In this document: positions 55,017-64,000 of the stretch, one piece after another
How the letters are laid out: the number at the start of each line of letters is the position of its first letter
Position numbering within the stretch: position 1 is the first letter of the stretch
The notes under the pieces: model-generated
Told to the model about the DNA's origin: nothing
The model's input: only the letters and a program-made list of their open reading frames with translations
Databases searched by the model: none
DNA from: Bacteroidaceae bacterium
Lineage (GTDB): Bacteria > Bacteroidota > Bacteroidia > Bacteroidales > Bacteroidaceae
Length of the DNA: 64,000 nt
Direction of reading: 5' to 3'
Assembly (NCBI GenBank): GCA_017507105.1
Contig: JAFWBM010000004.1
Coordinates: forward strand, 62,001-126,000
Program-made: the position numbers and the translations under genes

Positions 55017-55840
55017 TAATGAATAAAAGAATAATATATAGGTATACAACGTTTTTGTTTCTGTTATTATTCTCTATGCCGATGATGTCGCAGAGAATAA
55101 AGCAAACACCGGCATTTAAGTCGGGCGAGACTCTTGAATGTAACTTCTATTTCAATTGGAAGTTCATATGGGTAAAGGCTGGCGGTGCATCACTTGTTAT
55201 CAGAGATACCATATTCAATGGTCAGCGTGCTCAGTATATGAGGTTACTAAGTACCACAAATAAGACCGCAGATGCTTTCTTCCGCATGCGTGATACACTT
55301 ACCACCGTTTTTACCTCCGACCTGCGCCCTCTCTATTATCGTAAGGCGTCAGCCGAGGGTAAGCGCTACTATCTCAACGAGGTGTGGTACAGCTATCCGT
55401 CCGACTCAATGGTGCAGGTGCGACAATATTACCGTCGTGATAAAGATGCCCCGATGTACAAAGAGGAATTGGTAAAAGGTAATGTGTACGACATGATGAG
55501 TCTTCTTGCCTATGCCCGTACACTCGATTTTGCATCTCTTAAGAAAGGACAACGGCTGACATTCCCTGTAGCGACCGGTAAGCGCATTACTAACCAACAC
55601 CTCATATATAGAGGAAAGAAACGTACCAAGTCGGACGATGGACATGATTACGACTGTATTATAGTTTCTCTTGTAGAAGAGAGGGATGGTAAAGAGCGTG
55701 AGATAATAAATTTTCATGTTACAAATGATGATAATCATCTGCCTATTTTGCTCGATCTCGCATTGAACTTCGGTTCGGCAAAGGCTAGGATTTCTCACAA
55801 AAGTGGTCTTCTTTATCCGTTGAAATCGGCACGTGATTAG
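55013..55840 (+). CDS. DUF3108-family periplasmic protein
   Basis: A 275-residue protein with a signal peptide (about 1-26, FLFLLLFSMPMMSQ). The mature part is a beta-rich DUF3108 fold (ECNFYFNWKFIWVKAGGASL near 44, LSTTNKTADAFFRMRDTLTT near 80). The family is periplasmic and of unknown function. ATG 55013 overlaps the previous stop; ATG 55019 is an alternative. It ends the operon at a palindromic terminator. Confidence 0.86.
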   Translation: MIMNKRIIYRYTTFLFLLLFSMPMMSQRIKQTPAFKSGETLECNFYFNWKFIWVKAGGASLVIRDTIFNGQRAQYMRLLSTTNKTADAFFRMRDTLTTVFTSDLRPLYYRKASAEGKRYYLNEVWYSYPSDSMVQVRQYYRRDKDAPMYKEELVKGNVYDMMSLLAYARTLDFASLKKGQRLTFPVATGKRITNQHLIYRGKKRTKSDDGHDYDCIIVSLVEERDGKEREIINFHVTNDDNHLPILLDLALNFGSAKARISHKSGLLYPLKSARD

Positions 55841-55859
55841 GACTGCATAGTAGCATTGT

Positions 55860-55907
55860 TATAGAATAAGTGCCGTTGAGATTAATCTCAACGGCACTTA
55901 TTCTATA
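55860..55907 (+). terminator. 48-base perfect palindrome, terminator of the GH3 operon
   Basis: The 48 bases form one perfect inverted repeat (arms 55860-55883 and 55884-55907, centred on TTAA), 20 bases after the DUF3108 stop. The hairpin would be very stable. A poly-T run is missing, so termination relies on the stem or a Rho-dependent step. Confidence 0.8.
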
Positions 55908-55962
55908 CAGTTCTGTATAAATGTTATCTCTTATCCCGACTCAGTTGAAAATGAAGTTTTAT

Positions 55963-56008
55963 ATAAAATCCATCCCGTTCACATCTATGTGAACGGGATG
56001 GATTTTAT
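55963..56008 (-). terminator. Terminator of nifJ
   Basis: A perfect 22-bp stem (arms 55963-55984 and 55987-56008) with a 2-base loop, just after the nifJ stop on the minus strand. Together with the previous palindrome it isolates two convergent operons. Confidence 0.88.
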
Positions 56009-56026
56009 TGTTGTAGAGCTACGGAA

Positions 56027-59000
56027 TTATTCGTTGCTCCAATCCATCTTTGACATACGCTGGTAGCTTGCGTAGCGTTTCTTAGCCATTCCCTCGGCAG
56101 CAGTAAACAACTCCTGTGCCTCTGCGGGGAACTGCTTAGCAAGTGATGCGTAACGTACCTCACCCTGCAAGAACTCCTGGAATTTATCCCACTGAGGTTC
56201 TTTGCTGTCGAGTGTAAAGGGATTCTTGCCCTCGTCCTCGAGTGCGGGGTTGTAACGCCACAAGTGCCAGTAACCACACTCAACAGCTGCAGCCTGCTCA
56301 GCCTGTGCTTTACCCATACCCTTGCGGATACCGTGATTGATACAGGGAGCATATGCAATTACGAGTGAAGGACCGGGATAGGCCTCTGCCTCGCGTATAG
56401 CCTTCAAGCACTGGTCGTAGCTTGCACCCATTGCGATTTGAGCAACGTATACATATCCGTATGATGTTGCAATCATACCCAAGTCTTTCTTGCGGATACG
56501 TTTACCCGATGCTGCAAACTTAGCAATAGCACCAAGAGGAGTCGACTTAGAAGCCTGACCACCGGTGTTAGAGTATACCTCGGTATCGAGTACAAGGATA
56601 TTTACATCCTGACCGGATGCGATTACGTGGTCGAGACCACCGTAACCTATATCGTAAGATGCACCGTCACCACCGATAATCCACTGTGAACGCTTAACTA
56701 TATACTGCTTGATATTAAGAATCTCTTTGCACTTGTCGCAGTCGCAAGCCTCGCATGCTGCGATGATGGCAGGAGCAATCTCCTTTGTAACATCCGAGCT
56801 GTTGCTGTTCTCGAGCCACTTCTGTGCAAGAGCCTTGAACTCCTCTGTGCAGCAGTCACAGCTCTGTACCTCTGTGAATAGGCGTGCCAGACGCTCGCGT
56901 ATCTTATTCTCGGCAAGTTTCATACCAAGACCAAACTCGCAGAAGTCCTCGAACAGTGAGTTTGCCCATGCGGGACCTTCGCCATTCTCATTCTTAGTAT
57001 AAGGAGTAGAGGGAACAGATGCAGAGTAGATTGATGAGCAACCTGTTGCGTTAGCTACAATCTGATGGTCGCCGAATAGCTGGCTGATTAGTTTTACATA
57101 AGGAGTCTCGCCGCAACCCGAACATGCACCTGAGAACTGGAACAAAGGTGTTGCGAACTGTGAGTTCTTAGGATTGCTCTTGATATCGAGAAGGTTCTGC
57201 TTGCTCTTTACATTCTTAACGCAGTAGTCCCAATTTGCAGCCTCGCCTCTCTCGTCCTCGAAGGGAACCATCTCGAGAGCCTTACCGCCCAACTTGGGAT
57301 TGCCGGGACATACGTCAACACAGTTACCGCAACCGAGACAGTCCATAACGCCAACCTGTATGCGGAACTGCATGCCTTTGAGAGCAGCGGGAGCCTTCAT
57401 CTCAATCTTAGCTGCGTCAAGGCCTGCAGCCTCTTGCTCGTCCATAACGAAAGGACGTATACAAGCATGAGGACATACGTATGAACAGCGGTTGCACTGA
57501 ATACAGTTCTCAAAGTTCCATTTGGGAACAAATGCACTTACACCGCGTTTCTCATAAGCCGATGTGCCGCAGGGCCATGTACCGTCCATTATATCTGCAA
57601 ATGCAGAAACGGGAAGGTTATTTCCATCCTGTGCATTGATGGGACGTACAACGTTTGTGATGAATTCGGGCTCGTCACGTACGATGGGTGCATCATCGGG
57701 AAGGTTAGCCCATGTGGGGTCAATGGTAAGCTGTTTGTATTCGCCACCGCGATCTACTGCTGCATTGTTCTTGTCAACAATGTCCTGACCTTTCTTACCG
57801 TAAGACTTAACGATAAACTTCTTCATCTGCTCGATAGCGAGATCTACGGGAATAACACCGGTGATGCGGAAGAAAGCGCTTTGTAGGATTGTGTTTGTAC
57901 GGTTACCCAAACCAATCTCGCGTGCAATCTTGGTAGCGTTGATATAGTAAACTGTTATGTCGTTCTCGGCAAAATATCTCTTTACCTTGTTGGGCAGGTG
58001 CTGAGCAAGCTCCTCGCCGTTCCATACTGTATTCAAGAGGAATGTTCCGCCCTTCTGCAAGCCGCGTGTTACATCGTACATACGCAGGTAAGCCTGTACG
58101 TGGCAAGCAACAAAGTTAGGAGTATTTACAAGATATGTGCTACGGATAGGCTTGTCACCGAAACGCAGGTGTGAGCAGGTGAAACCTCCCGACTTCTTTG
58201 AGTCATATGAGAAGTATGCCTGACAGTGCTTGTCGGTGTTCTCACCAATAATCTTGATAGAGTTCTTGTTTGCACCTACGGTACCATCTGCGCCAAGACC
58301 ATAGAACTTAGCCTCGAACATGCCGTCAACAACTGCAATCTCTTCTTTCTTGGGAAGTGATGTGAATGTAACGTCATCAACGATACCAATTGTGAAGTGA
58401 TTTTTGGGAGTGGGGAGTGCAAGGTTTTCGTATACCGACATAATCATAGCCGGAGTTGTGTCGTTTGAACCAAGTCCGAAACGTCCGCCTACGATTACAG
58501 GATTGATAGCCTTTAGCTCCTCGTGTGTAGCGAATGCCTCAACGATGTCGAGATACAAAGGCTCACCATTGCTGCCGGGCTCTTTTGTACGGTCAAGCAC
58601 TGCGATACGCTTAACGCTCTTAGGCATTACAGCTGCAAGATACTTGAGTGAGAAGGGACGATAGAGGTGTACCGAAACAAGACCGACCTTCTCGCCACGT
58701 GCTGCCATGTAGTCGATAGTCTCCTTTGCAGCCTCGCTTGCCGAACCCATAACCACAATTACGCGGTCTGCATCCTCGGCACCATAGTATGTGAAAGGCG
58801 CATAGCTACGGCCTGTGATAGCCGAAATCTCACGCATATATTCTGCAACAATGTCAGGAACAGCCTCGTAGTAAGAGTTGACACCCTCTTTATGTGTAAA
58901 GAATGTCTCGGGGTTCTCGGCAGTACCGCGTGTGTCGGGTGATGAGGGACTCAATGCCCTGTTGCGGAATGCCTGTACGCCATCCCAGTCAACCAAGTGT

Positions 59001-59581
59001 GCAATCTCCTCCTGCTCAATCATCTCAATCTTCTGAATCTCGTGCGATGTACGGAATCCGTCAAAGAAGTTCAAGAAAGGAATACGGCTCTTGATTGTTG
59101 AAAGATGAGCAACGGCTGCCAAGTCCATAACCTCCTGTACAGAGCCCTCGCAAAGCATTGCGAAACCTGTCTGACGACAAGCCATTACGTCCATGTGGTC
59201 GCCAAAGATACAGAGTGAACTACCTGCAATCGAACGTGCCGATACATGAAGAACGCAAGGAAGAAGCTCGCCTGCAATCTTGTACATGTTGGGAATCATC
59301 AGCAGAAGACCCTGAGATGCTGTAAACGAAGTGGTGAGCGCTCCGGCCTGCAATGAACCGTGAAGCGCACCGGCTGCACCTCCCTCCGATTGCATCTCTT
59401 GAACATATACTGTCTCGCCAAAGAGGTTCTTGCGACCCTGTGCTGCCCACTCGTCAACATACTCTGCCATTGTCGATGAGGGTGTGATAGGGTAGATGGC
59501 TGCTACCTCGGAAAACATATAGGCAATGTGAGCTGCCGCTTGGTTTCCGTCACAAGTGATGAATTTCTTTACTTTTGTCAT
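56027..59581 (-). CDS. nifJ: Pyruvate:ferredoxin (flavodoxin) oxidoreductase
   Basis: A 1184-residue single-chain PFOR that converts pyruvate and CoA to acetyl-CoA and CO2 with reduced ferredoxin. It uses TPP and Fe-S clusters. In order: TPP-binding domain I (AAIYPITPSSTMAEYVDEWA), domain with GRFGLGSNDTTPAM, an 8Fe ferredoxin domain (CIQCNRCSYVCPHACI and CLGCGNCVDVCPGNP, near 690-760), and a C-terminal TPP domain (GGDGASYDIGYGGLDHV near 960) with extra Cys pairs (CSGCGETPY). Full length, no breaks. Expected to be highly expressed; its codons are biased to ATC, ATT, GGT-like choices. Confidence 0.97.
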   Translation of the reverse strand: MTKVKKFITCDGNQAAAHIAYMFSEVAAIYPITPSSTMAEYVDEWAAQGRKNLFGETVYVQEMQSEGGAAGALHGSLQAGALTTSFTASQGLLLMIPNMYKIAGELLPCVLHVSARSIAGSSLCIFGDHMDVMACRQTGFAMLCEGSVQEVMDLAAVAHLSTIKSRIPFLNFFDGFRTSHEIQKIEMIEQEEIAHLVDWDGVQAFRNRALSPSSPDTRGTAENPETFFTHKEGVNSYYEAVPDIVAEYMREISAITGRSYAPFTYYGAEDADRVIVVMGSASEAAKETIDYMAARGEKVGLVSVHLYRPFSLKYLAAVMPKSVKRIAVLDRTKEPGSNGEPLYLDIVEAFATHEELKAINPVIVGGRFGLGSNDTTPAMIMSVYENLALPTPKNHFTIGIVDDVTFTSLPKKEEIAVVDGMFEAKFYGLGADGTVGANKNSIKIIGENTDKHCQAYFSYDSKKSGGFTCSHLRFGDKPIRSTYLVNTPNFVACHVQAYLRMYDVTRGLQKGGTFLLNTVWNGEELAQHLPNKVKRYFAENDITVYYINATKIAREIGLGNRTNTILQSAFFRITGVIPVDLAIEQMKKFIVKSYGKKGQDIVDKNNAAVDRGGEYKQLTIDPTWANLPDDAPIVRDEPEFITNVVRPINAQDGNNLPVSAFADIMDGTWPCGTSAYEKRGVSAFVPKWNFENCIQCNRCSYVCPHACIRPFVMDEQEAAGLDAAKIEMKAPAALKGMQFRIQVGVMDCLGCGNCVDVCPGNPKLGGKALEMVPFEDERGEAANWDYCVKNVKSKQNLLDIKSNPKNSQFATPLFQFSGACSGCGETPYVKLISQLFGDHQIVANATGCSSIYSASVPSTPYTKNENGEGPAWANSLFEDFCEFGLGMKLAENKIRERLARLFTEVQSCDCCTEEFKALAQKWLENSNSSDVTKEIAPAIIAACEACDCDKCKEILNIKQYIVKRSQWIIGGDGASYDIGYGGLDHVIASGQDVNILVLDTEVYSNTGGQASKSTPLGAIAKFAASGKRIRKKDLGMIATSYGYVYVAQIAMGASYDQCLKAIREAEAYPGPSLVIAYAPCINHGIRKGMGKAQAEQAAAVECGYWHLWRYNPALEDEGKNPFTLDSKEPQWDKFQEFLQGEVRYASLAKQFPAEAQELFTAAEGMAKKRYASYQRMSKMDWSNE

Positions 59582-59763
59582 ACTGCAATAGTTTTATGAA
59601 TTGAGTTGTATATACTTACCCATTGAACAGAAAGCAGCTGTGTGAATTGGTATAGTAAAAACCTTAATCTTCTGCTTCTGTTATTCATGCAAAATTACAA
59701 AATAATTCGGATATCCTTACTTATGCAAAGGGTAAAATGAGTATTTTTGTGATATTTTTTTGT

Positions 59764-61440
59764 ATGCGTATATTAAGATTAATATATATATATTCTTTAC
59801 TCTCTTTGCCGTTGCTCTCAGCAGGGCAGACGTGCTATCCCAAGCATGAGTATAGAGCGGTGTGGCTTACAACAATCGAGAATCTTGATTGGCCGCGCAC
59901 ACAGGTTAAATCTGTATCCGATATCGAGGTACAGAAGAGTGAACTTGTTGCAATCCTCGATTCTCTAAAAATGTTGAATATCAACTGTGTGATGTTGCAA
60001 ACCCGTGTCAGAGGCGATGTGATATATCCCTCGTCGATTGAGCCTTTTGCAAAGGCTCTCACAGGAACCTCCGGCAAAAGTCCCGGTTACGATCCGTTGG
60101 CTTTTGCTATAGAGGAGTGCCATAAACGCTCCATGCAACTACATGCCTGGGTTGTGGCATTACCTTTGGGAAGTGCAACATATGTACGCGAGCAAGGGCG
60201 CATGTCTTTGAAGAAGAGAAAACCGAAACTTTGCCGCTACTATAAGGATAACTGGTATATGGAACCCGGCGAGCCGGCTGTGGCCGATTATCTTTGTACC
60301 ATCGTAAAGGAGATTATAGACAATTATCATGTAGACGGTATACACCTCGATTACATTCGATATCCCGACCGTCCCAAGGGATATCCTGACGGCAGTCTGC
60401 ATAAGCGATATGGAAAAGGTCTTACACTTGCCGATTGGCGCCGCTCAAATATTACAAATATTGTTGAGCGTGTCTATACTACAGTCAAGGAGGCAAAACC
60501 CTGGGTGAGGGTCAGCTGTGCCCCTCTGGGGAAGCATGACGACCTGACATCTTACTCTTCACTTGGGTGGAATGCCAGAGAGACTGTTTTTCAGGATGCG
60601 CAAGAGTGGATGCGATTGGGTATAATGGATGCTCTTTTCCCGATGCTCTATTTCAAGGGTAACGACTTTTATCCTTTCGTTCTCGACTGGAGCGAAAATT
60701 CCCACTCTCGCCATATAGCCCCCGGAATGGGTACCTATCGCCTTTTGCCCGAGTATGGAGGGTGGCCAGTATTGGAACTGCAGCGTCAGCTATTCACTTC
60801 GCGCACAGCCGGTGCTTCGGGAAGTGTAATGTTCCGCACACATCATCTTCTCGATAGTACCTGTAATTTCTTTGACGTATATGCATCACTGCATCGATAT
60901 AAAGCTCTTATACCTCCTATGACATGGTGTAGTAACACTCTGCCTGCCGCTCCCGAGTTTATACATGGGTGTTACAGAGGCGATACCCTCAGTTTACGAT
61001 GGAGTAGTGTGGATAGTTCTACGGGGCATCCTGCTATGCGTTACAATGTATATATATCGTCCGATTCAATACCCGACATTAATGATGTCTCCTCTTTGGT
61101 TTCAACCATGCAGGCCGATACCACATTTCTTTGGTCTGCCTCGCCCTATAGTAATATAAATTGTGCTGTTACAGCAGTGGATGCTTATGGCACCGAGAGT
61201 GTTGCAGCCTATTGGAGCAACAAAGGTTACTCTTCTGTTTTCAAGCGTCGTTCATTCCTGTTGCCCGAGCCTGTCGATTGGGGTATGCGTGTTATTTTGC
61301 GCGATGCTGTCGGTGCCGGCATCTATAACGGACCTTACTCGACCACCATCGGTGTCAGTGGTATTGCCGAGGGAGTGTATACCCTTGAGATTGTTACAAG
61401 GGATGGCAAGGTCGTTGATAGGATATTCTTTTGTAAGTGA
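59764..61440 (+). CDS. Family 10 glycosyl-hydrolase-like protein (GHL10), secreted
   Basis: A roughly 558-residue secreted protein. From ATG 59764 the signal peptide is MRILRLIYIYSLLSLPLLSAGQ. The GHL10 (DUF187) TIM-barrel domain (about 28-340) has EYRAVWLTTIENLDWPRTQ, GYDPLAFAIEECHKRSMQLH and VDGIHLDYIRYPDRPKGYP, with the likely catalytic Asp in the last. A fibronectin-like region follows (about 385-470) and a C-terminal beta segment. In related bacteria these proteins act on peptidoglycan or glycans without a peptide stem. Substrate here is unknown. Confidence 0.87.
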   Translation: MRILRLIYIYSLLSLPLLSAGQTCYPKHEYRAVWLTTIENLDWPRTQVKSVSDIEVQKSELVAILDSLKMLNINCVMLQTRVRGDVIYPSSIEPFAKALTGTSGKSPGYDPLAFAIEECHKRSMQLHAWVVALPLGSATYVREQGRMSLKKRKPKLCRYYKDNWYMEPGEPAVADYLCTIVKEIIDNYHVDGIHLDYIRYPDRPKGYPDGSLHKRYGKGLTLADWRRSNITNIVERVYTTVKEAKPWVRVSCAPLGKHDDLTSYSSLGWNARETVFQDAQEWMRLGIMDALFPMLYFKGNDFYPFVLDWSENSHSRHIAPGMGTYRLLPEYGGWPVLELQRQLFTSRTAGASGSVMFRTHHLLDSTCNFFDVYASLHRYKALIPPMTWCSNTLPAAPEFIHGCYRGDTLSLRWSSVDSSTGHPAMRYNVYISSDSIPDINDVSSLVSTMQADTTFLWSASPYSNINCAVTAVDAYGTESVAAYWSNKGYSSVFKRRSFLLPEPVDWGMRVILRDAVGAGIYNGPYSTTIGVSGIAEGVYTLEIVTRDGKVVDRIFFCK

Positions 61441-61445
61441 TTGCA

Positions 61446-61502
61446 AAACAGTAATGTATAACAATGGGGAGCAAAGCTCCCCATTGTTATACATTACTGT
61501 TT
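61446..61502. terminator. 27-bp perfect-stem hairpin shared by convergent genes
   Basis: Perfect 27-bp arms (61446-61472 and 61476-61502) around a 3-base loop AAA. It lies between the GHL10 stop and the MCE gene, and its right arm encodes the last residues and stop codon (61494-61496) of the MCE protein. It can end both transcripts. Confidence 0.9.
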
Positions 61503-62399
61503 CTCTTTCTTTCCAAACAGTGAGAAGTGAACATATCGTTTTGGATTCTCACGCAGGTTGTTTAGCAGGGCGGTTGCAGCTTCTGTAGTTCTGTTTAGGT
61601 TGTTATAAAGAGTGGTATCTTTTAGTAACAATCCCATTGTTCCTTTGCCGCTTTCAATAGCCGATGCTATACTGCTTAAGTCAGTTATTGTGCTGTCGAG
61701 TGTAGCGATAATCCTCTTGTAGTCAACCTCTTTCAGTTGCGAACTCATGGCAAGTACATCGTCTTCAATCTGTATCATACGTCCTGTTATTTGTGGAATA
61801 TCGTTTGCCAGCAGGTTGTTAAGTTCCTGAGTAGTCTTGTTCAGTTTGTTTGTGAGGCTGCCGATATTCTCTATAGATGCTACGAGTGCAGGATTTGCCA
61901 GCAGGGTATTAAGTGATGTCAAAATAGAGTCGGCCTTCGGCAACATGTTGTCGAGTGCCGGCATAATCTTCTCGCTTGCTTCTCCTGCTATACCGGGGTC
62001 GTGTATTCCATTTATTGTGTCGCCGGGAGCTATATAATTGTCATTGTCGGCAAGTGTTATGCTCATATCTGCACCTCCAAGCATGTGTGTGCTTATTTTT
62101 GCTGTGCTTCCTATGGGGATGCGCACCTGTTTGTCAATCTCAATCTCCACTATCACATCTTTCATGTTGGCATAGTCGCAGTAGATGTTGCGCACGTTGC
62201 CGGCTTTGAAACCGTTAAGGAAAACCGGGCTGGAGTTCACAAGTTGGTTGACATTGTTGAATTTTACATAATAGGTCTCACCCATCTTGAAAAGGTCTAT
62301 ACCCTTGAAAAAGTTTATAAGGAAGTATACGAGCAACAGTGCCACTATACCAATTGCCCCTATGGTAAATTCTTTAGAGAAAAACTTGTTCTTCTTCAT
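61494..62399 (-). CDS. MlaD/MCE-domain protein
   Basis: A 301-residue protein with one N-terminal membrane helix (about 11-28, IGAIGIVALLLVYFLINFFK) followed by an MCE domain (about 38-120; YYVKFNNVNQLVNSSPVFLNG, then KISTHMLGGADMSITL). The C-terminal half is helical and may form a hexameric tunnel. It likely moves phospholipids between membranes as the substrate-binding part of an Mla-type ABC system. The ATPase and permease genes are not in the window. It is 15 bases after the amidase gene. Confidence 0.9.
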   Translation of the reverse strand: MKKNKFFSKEFTIGAIGIVALLLVYFLINFFKGIDLFKMGETYYVKFNNVNQLVNSSPVFLNGFKAGNVRNIYCDYANMKDVIVEIEIDKQVRIPIGSTAKISTHMLGGADMSITLADNDNYIAPGDTINGIHDPGIAGEASEKIMPALDNMLPKADSILTSLNTLLANPALVASIENIGSLTNKLNKTTQELNNLLANDIPQITGRMIQIEDDVLAMSSQLKEVDYKRIIATLDSTITDLSSIASAIESGKGTMGLLLKDTTLYNNLNRTTEAATALLNNLRENPKRYVHFSLFGKKEKQ

Positions 62400-62414
62400 T
62401 TTTATCTTTTGCTT

Positions 62415-63548
62415 TTATTTTTTTTTGAACTCCTCGATAGCTTTGCCGGTATTCATTCGCTTGCCATTTTTAAATGCAACCACGAACGCCTCTTTGAAAA
62501 GTTTTGATAACTCTTTCCGTTTTTGCAGAATGGCGTTATAGTCGGATGATTCTCCACTGGTGTATTTATATATACCATTTTCTACATAGCAATCGGCCTT
62601 TACACCCTTTAAACGACTGTCATTGCTTTTGAGTTTTTTCGATGATGTGAGAATCTGTACCTTGAAAATTATTTTATCTCTATTGGCAGGGCTTGCTTGT
62701 GCCCCTTCCCTATCCTCGACACATTCGGTAACAGTGGGGGGTGTACTATTGTTTTCCGATATTGCTGTTTTCTTACAAGCGGCATAGTATTTCTCGAACC
62801 CCTCGAACAAGCCTTTTGCCAGCTGTCTCTGTCCGTTCTTCGATGCCAGATATTTCTCTTCGTTCAAGTTTGATATGAACCCGAGTTCAACAAGAATACT
62901 AGGCATGGCTGTTTGGTGCAGAACAAGGAAGCCAGCCGAGGAGACACCTCTGTCGTATAGCTTACTTCGTTTTACCATGTTACGTTGCATGTACTCGGCA
63001 CATGAGACACTCTTCTCCATATCGTGTCCTCGCAACAGTTCGAAAATGATATAGCTCTCGCTTGATCGTGGGTCGAATCCGTTGTATACCTTCTCGAAAT
63101 TTTCCTCTTGCAGAATTACCTCGTTCTCGTATTTCGCAGCAGCCTTCGCTTCGGCGCTGCTTCCCGAACCCAATGTGAATGTCTCGCATCCGGTGGCCTT
63201 TCTGTTTTTCGAGGCGTTGGAATGAATCGATATAAAGAGATCGGCCTTTGCAGTGTTTGCAATCTGGGCACGTTTCATCAATGGGATGTATACATCACTT
63301 TTTCTTGTGTATATTATTTTTACATCCTTGTATTTCTCTTCAATCATGCTGCCCAGCAGTTTCGATACAGCAAGGTTTACATGACTCTCCTTTGTGCCCT
63401 TTCGTCCCACAGCACCGGGGTCTTTCCCACCATGTCCCGGGTCGATGACAAGAACAAATTTTTTTTTGTCACTCTTTTGAGCAACAACTACGTCTGTTGC
63501 CACTGATAGCAGCATTGCGCATAATAGTAATCTTATTATTCTTGCCAT
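62415..63548 (-). CDS. N-acetylmuramoyl-L-alanine amidase
   Basis: A 377-residue zinc amidase (Amidase_3) that cuts the bond between MurNAc and the peptide stem. A signal peptide (about 1-23) leads to VIDPGHGGKDPGAVGRKGTK (first zinc His near 39), ESHVNLAVSKLLG, ISIHSNASK (His) and VELGFISNLNEE (catalytic Glu). A C-terminal SPOR-like domain (about 290-370) likely targets it to the septum. It is co-directional with the MCE gene. Confidence 0.92.
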   Translation of the reverse strand: MARIIRLLLCAMLLSVATDVVVAQKSDKKKFVLVIDPGHGGKDPGAVGRKGTKESHVNLAVSKLLGSMIEEKYKDVKIIYTRKSDVYIPLMKRAQIANTAKADLFISIHSNASKNRKATGCETFTLGSGSSAEAKAAAKYENEVILQEENFEKVYNGFDPRSSESYIIFELLRGHDMEKSVSCAEYMQRNMVKRSKLYDRGVSSAGFLVLHQTAMPSILVELGFISNLNEEKYLASKNGQRQLAKGLFEGFEKYYAACKKTAISENNSTPPTVTECVEDREGAQASPANRDKIIFKVQILTSSKKLKSNDSRLKGVKADCYVENGIYKYTSGESSDYNAILQKRKELSKLFKEAFVVAFKNGKRMNTGKAIEEFKKK

Positions 63549-63560
63549 TTTTTCTATTGG

Positions 63561-64000
63561 CTATTTGTTGTTGATATAATTTACAATCCACTCGCCCACC
63601 TCCTTAGTGCCGTAAGGTTCTGCACCCTGCGATTGTATGTCGGCGGTGCAAATGTTTGCATCCATTGATGCGTCGACGGCTTCGCGTATCAACCTGCCCT
63701 CTTCCATGAGTCCGAATGAATATTCGAACATCATAGCAGCCGACAATATAGTTGCTAGTGGATTGGCTATATTCTTTCCGGCAGCCTGTGGCCATGATCC
63801 ATGTATTGGCTCGAAGAGTGATGTATGTACGCCTACCGATGCCGATGGAAGCAAGCCAAGCGAGCCTGTTATCACAGAACCTTCATCGGTAAGTATATCA
63901 CCAAACATATTCTCTGTAACCATTACATCGAATGACGATGGCCACTGTATCAGACGCATTGCTGCATTGTCAACGAACATGAATTCGGTCTCGATCTGGG
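63561..64000 (-). CDS. leuB: 3-isopropylmalate dehydrogenase, C-terminal part
   Basis: The frame enters from the right edge (first residues [14 protein letters not shown]) and runs to the stop at 63561; about 146 residues are visible. [40 protein letters not shown] and [14 protein letters not shown] are standard LeuB motifs, giving the isopropylmalate and NAD sites. It is the third step of leucine synthesis. An internal Met at 63978-63980 is not the true start. Confidence 0.95.
   Translation of the reverse strand, partial: QIETEFMFVDNAAMRLIQWPSSFDVMVTENMFGDILTDEGSVITGSLGLLPSASVGVHTSLFEPIHGSWPQAAGKNIANPLATILSAAMMFEYSFGLMEEGRLIREAVDASMDANICTADIQSQGAEPYGTKEVGEWIVNYINNK

Overview
The window is a contiguous, gene-dense chromosomal segment of a Bacteroidota bacterium, most likely order Bacteroidales. 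The signs are start codons without Shine-Dalgarno sequences, promoters of the TAnnTTTG (-7) / TTG (-33) type, type IX secretion (T9SS) genes (porX, porW, a porE-like lipoprotein) with T9SS-style C-terminal tails on two secreted proteins, a DUF5020 protein, an ExbB-ExbD-ExbD operon, and an anaerobic metabolism (pyruvate:ferredoxin oxidoreductase, methylmalonyl-CoA mutase). I see no phage, insertion sequence, integrase or CRISPR array. The species cannot be fixed from sequence alone; a complete-looking T9SS set argues against a typical gut Bacteroides.

Layout. 1-6205 (minus): a small metal-motif membrane protein, a metal ABC permease, porW, porX, tsaE and a cut-off gene, probably one operon. 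6622-9478 (plus): FKBP isomerase, an Lrp/AsnC regulator and a fused gamma-glutamyl hydrolase/membrane dipeptidase. 9600-15303 (plus): tRNA-Pro(GGG), a DUF5020 outer-membrane protein with an NCS2 purine permease, and a large secreted CotH-kinase protein. 15377-18122: a LysM glucosaminidase lipoprotein (minus), cdd, a low-MW phosphatase and ruvC (plus), then a 45-bp direct repeat. 18120-26003 (minus): porE-like lipoprotein, topB, and both methylmalonyl-CoA mutase subunits. 26192-31363: secreted endonuclease I and a lipopolysaccharide-kinase-like protein (plus), facing phosphoesterase, cytidylate-kinase-like and MATE genes (minus). 31514-37969 (plus): mnmA, xseA, xseB, ilvE, a DUF975 protein, trmB, a Dabb protein and mrp. 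38068-43458 (minus): an extracytoplasmic sigma factor operon, an Imm17-like protein, thiL, punA and lpxK. 43715-46285 (plus): tRNA-Ser(GGA) and the exbB/exbD operon. 46392-47706 (minus): dfrA and thyA. 48057-55840 (plus): rRNA methyltransferase, dsbD, a GH3-family protein, an Ig-like lipoprotein and a DUF3108 protein. 56027-59581 (minus): nifJ. 59764-61440 (plus): a GH10-like hydrolase. 61494-64000 (minus): MCE protein, amidase and partial leuB.

The most notable observations are two otherwise intact genes broken by single in-frame stop codons: dsbD (TAG at 50715-50717) and an ECF sigma factor (TAA at 38521-38523). Both can be explained by one G:C to T:A change. Other points of interest are the multi-domain CotH protein (discoidin, CotH kinase, dockerin-like, cohesin-like, T9SS tail), the Lrp-linked hydrolase-dipeptidase fusion, several palindromes placed exactly at promoters, a duplicated intergenic element beside porE, and an uncharacterised operon joining a GH3 adenylating enzyme to two envelope proteins. 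Most of the window is ordinary core genome.
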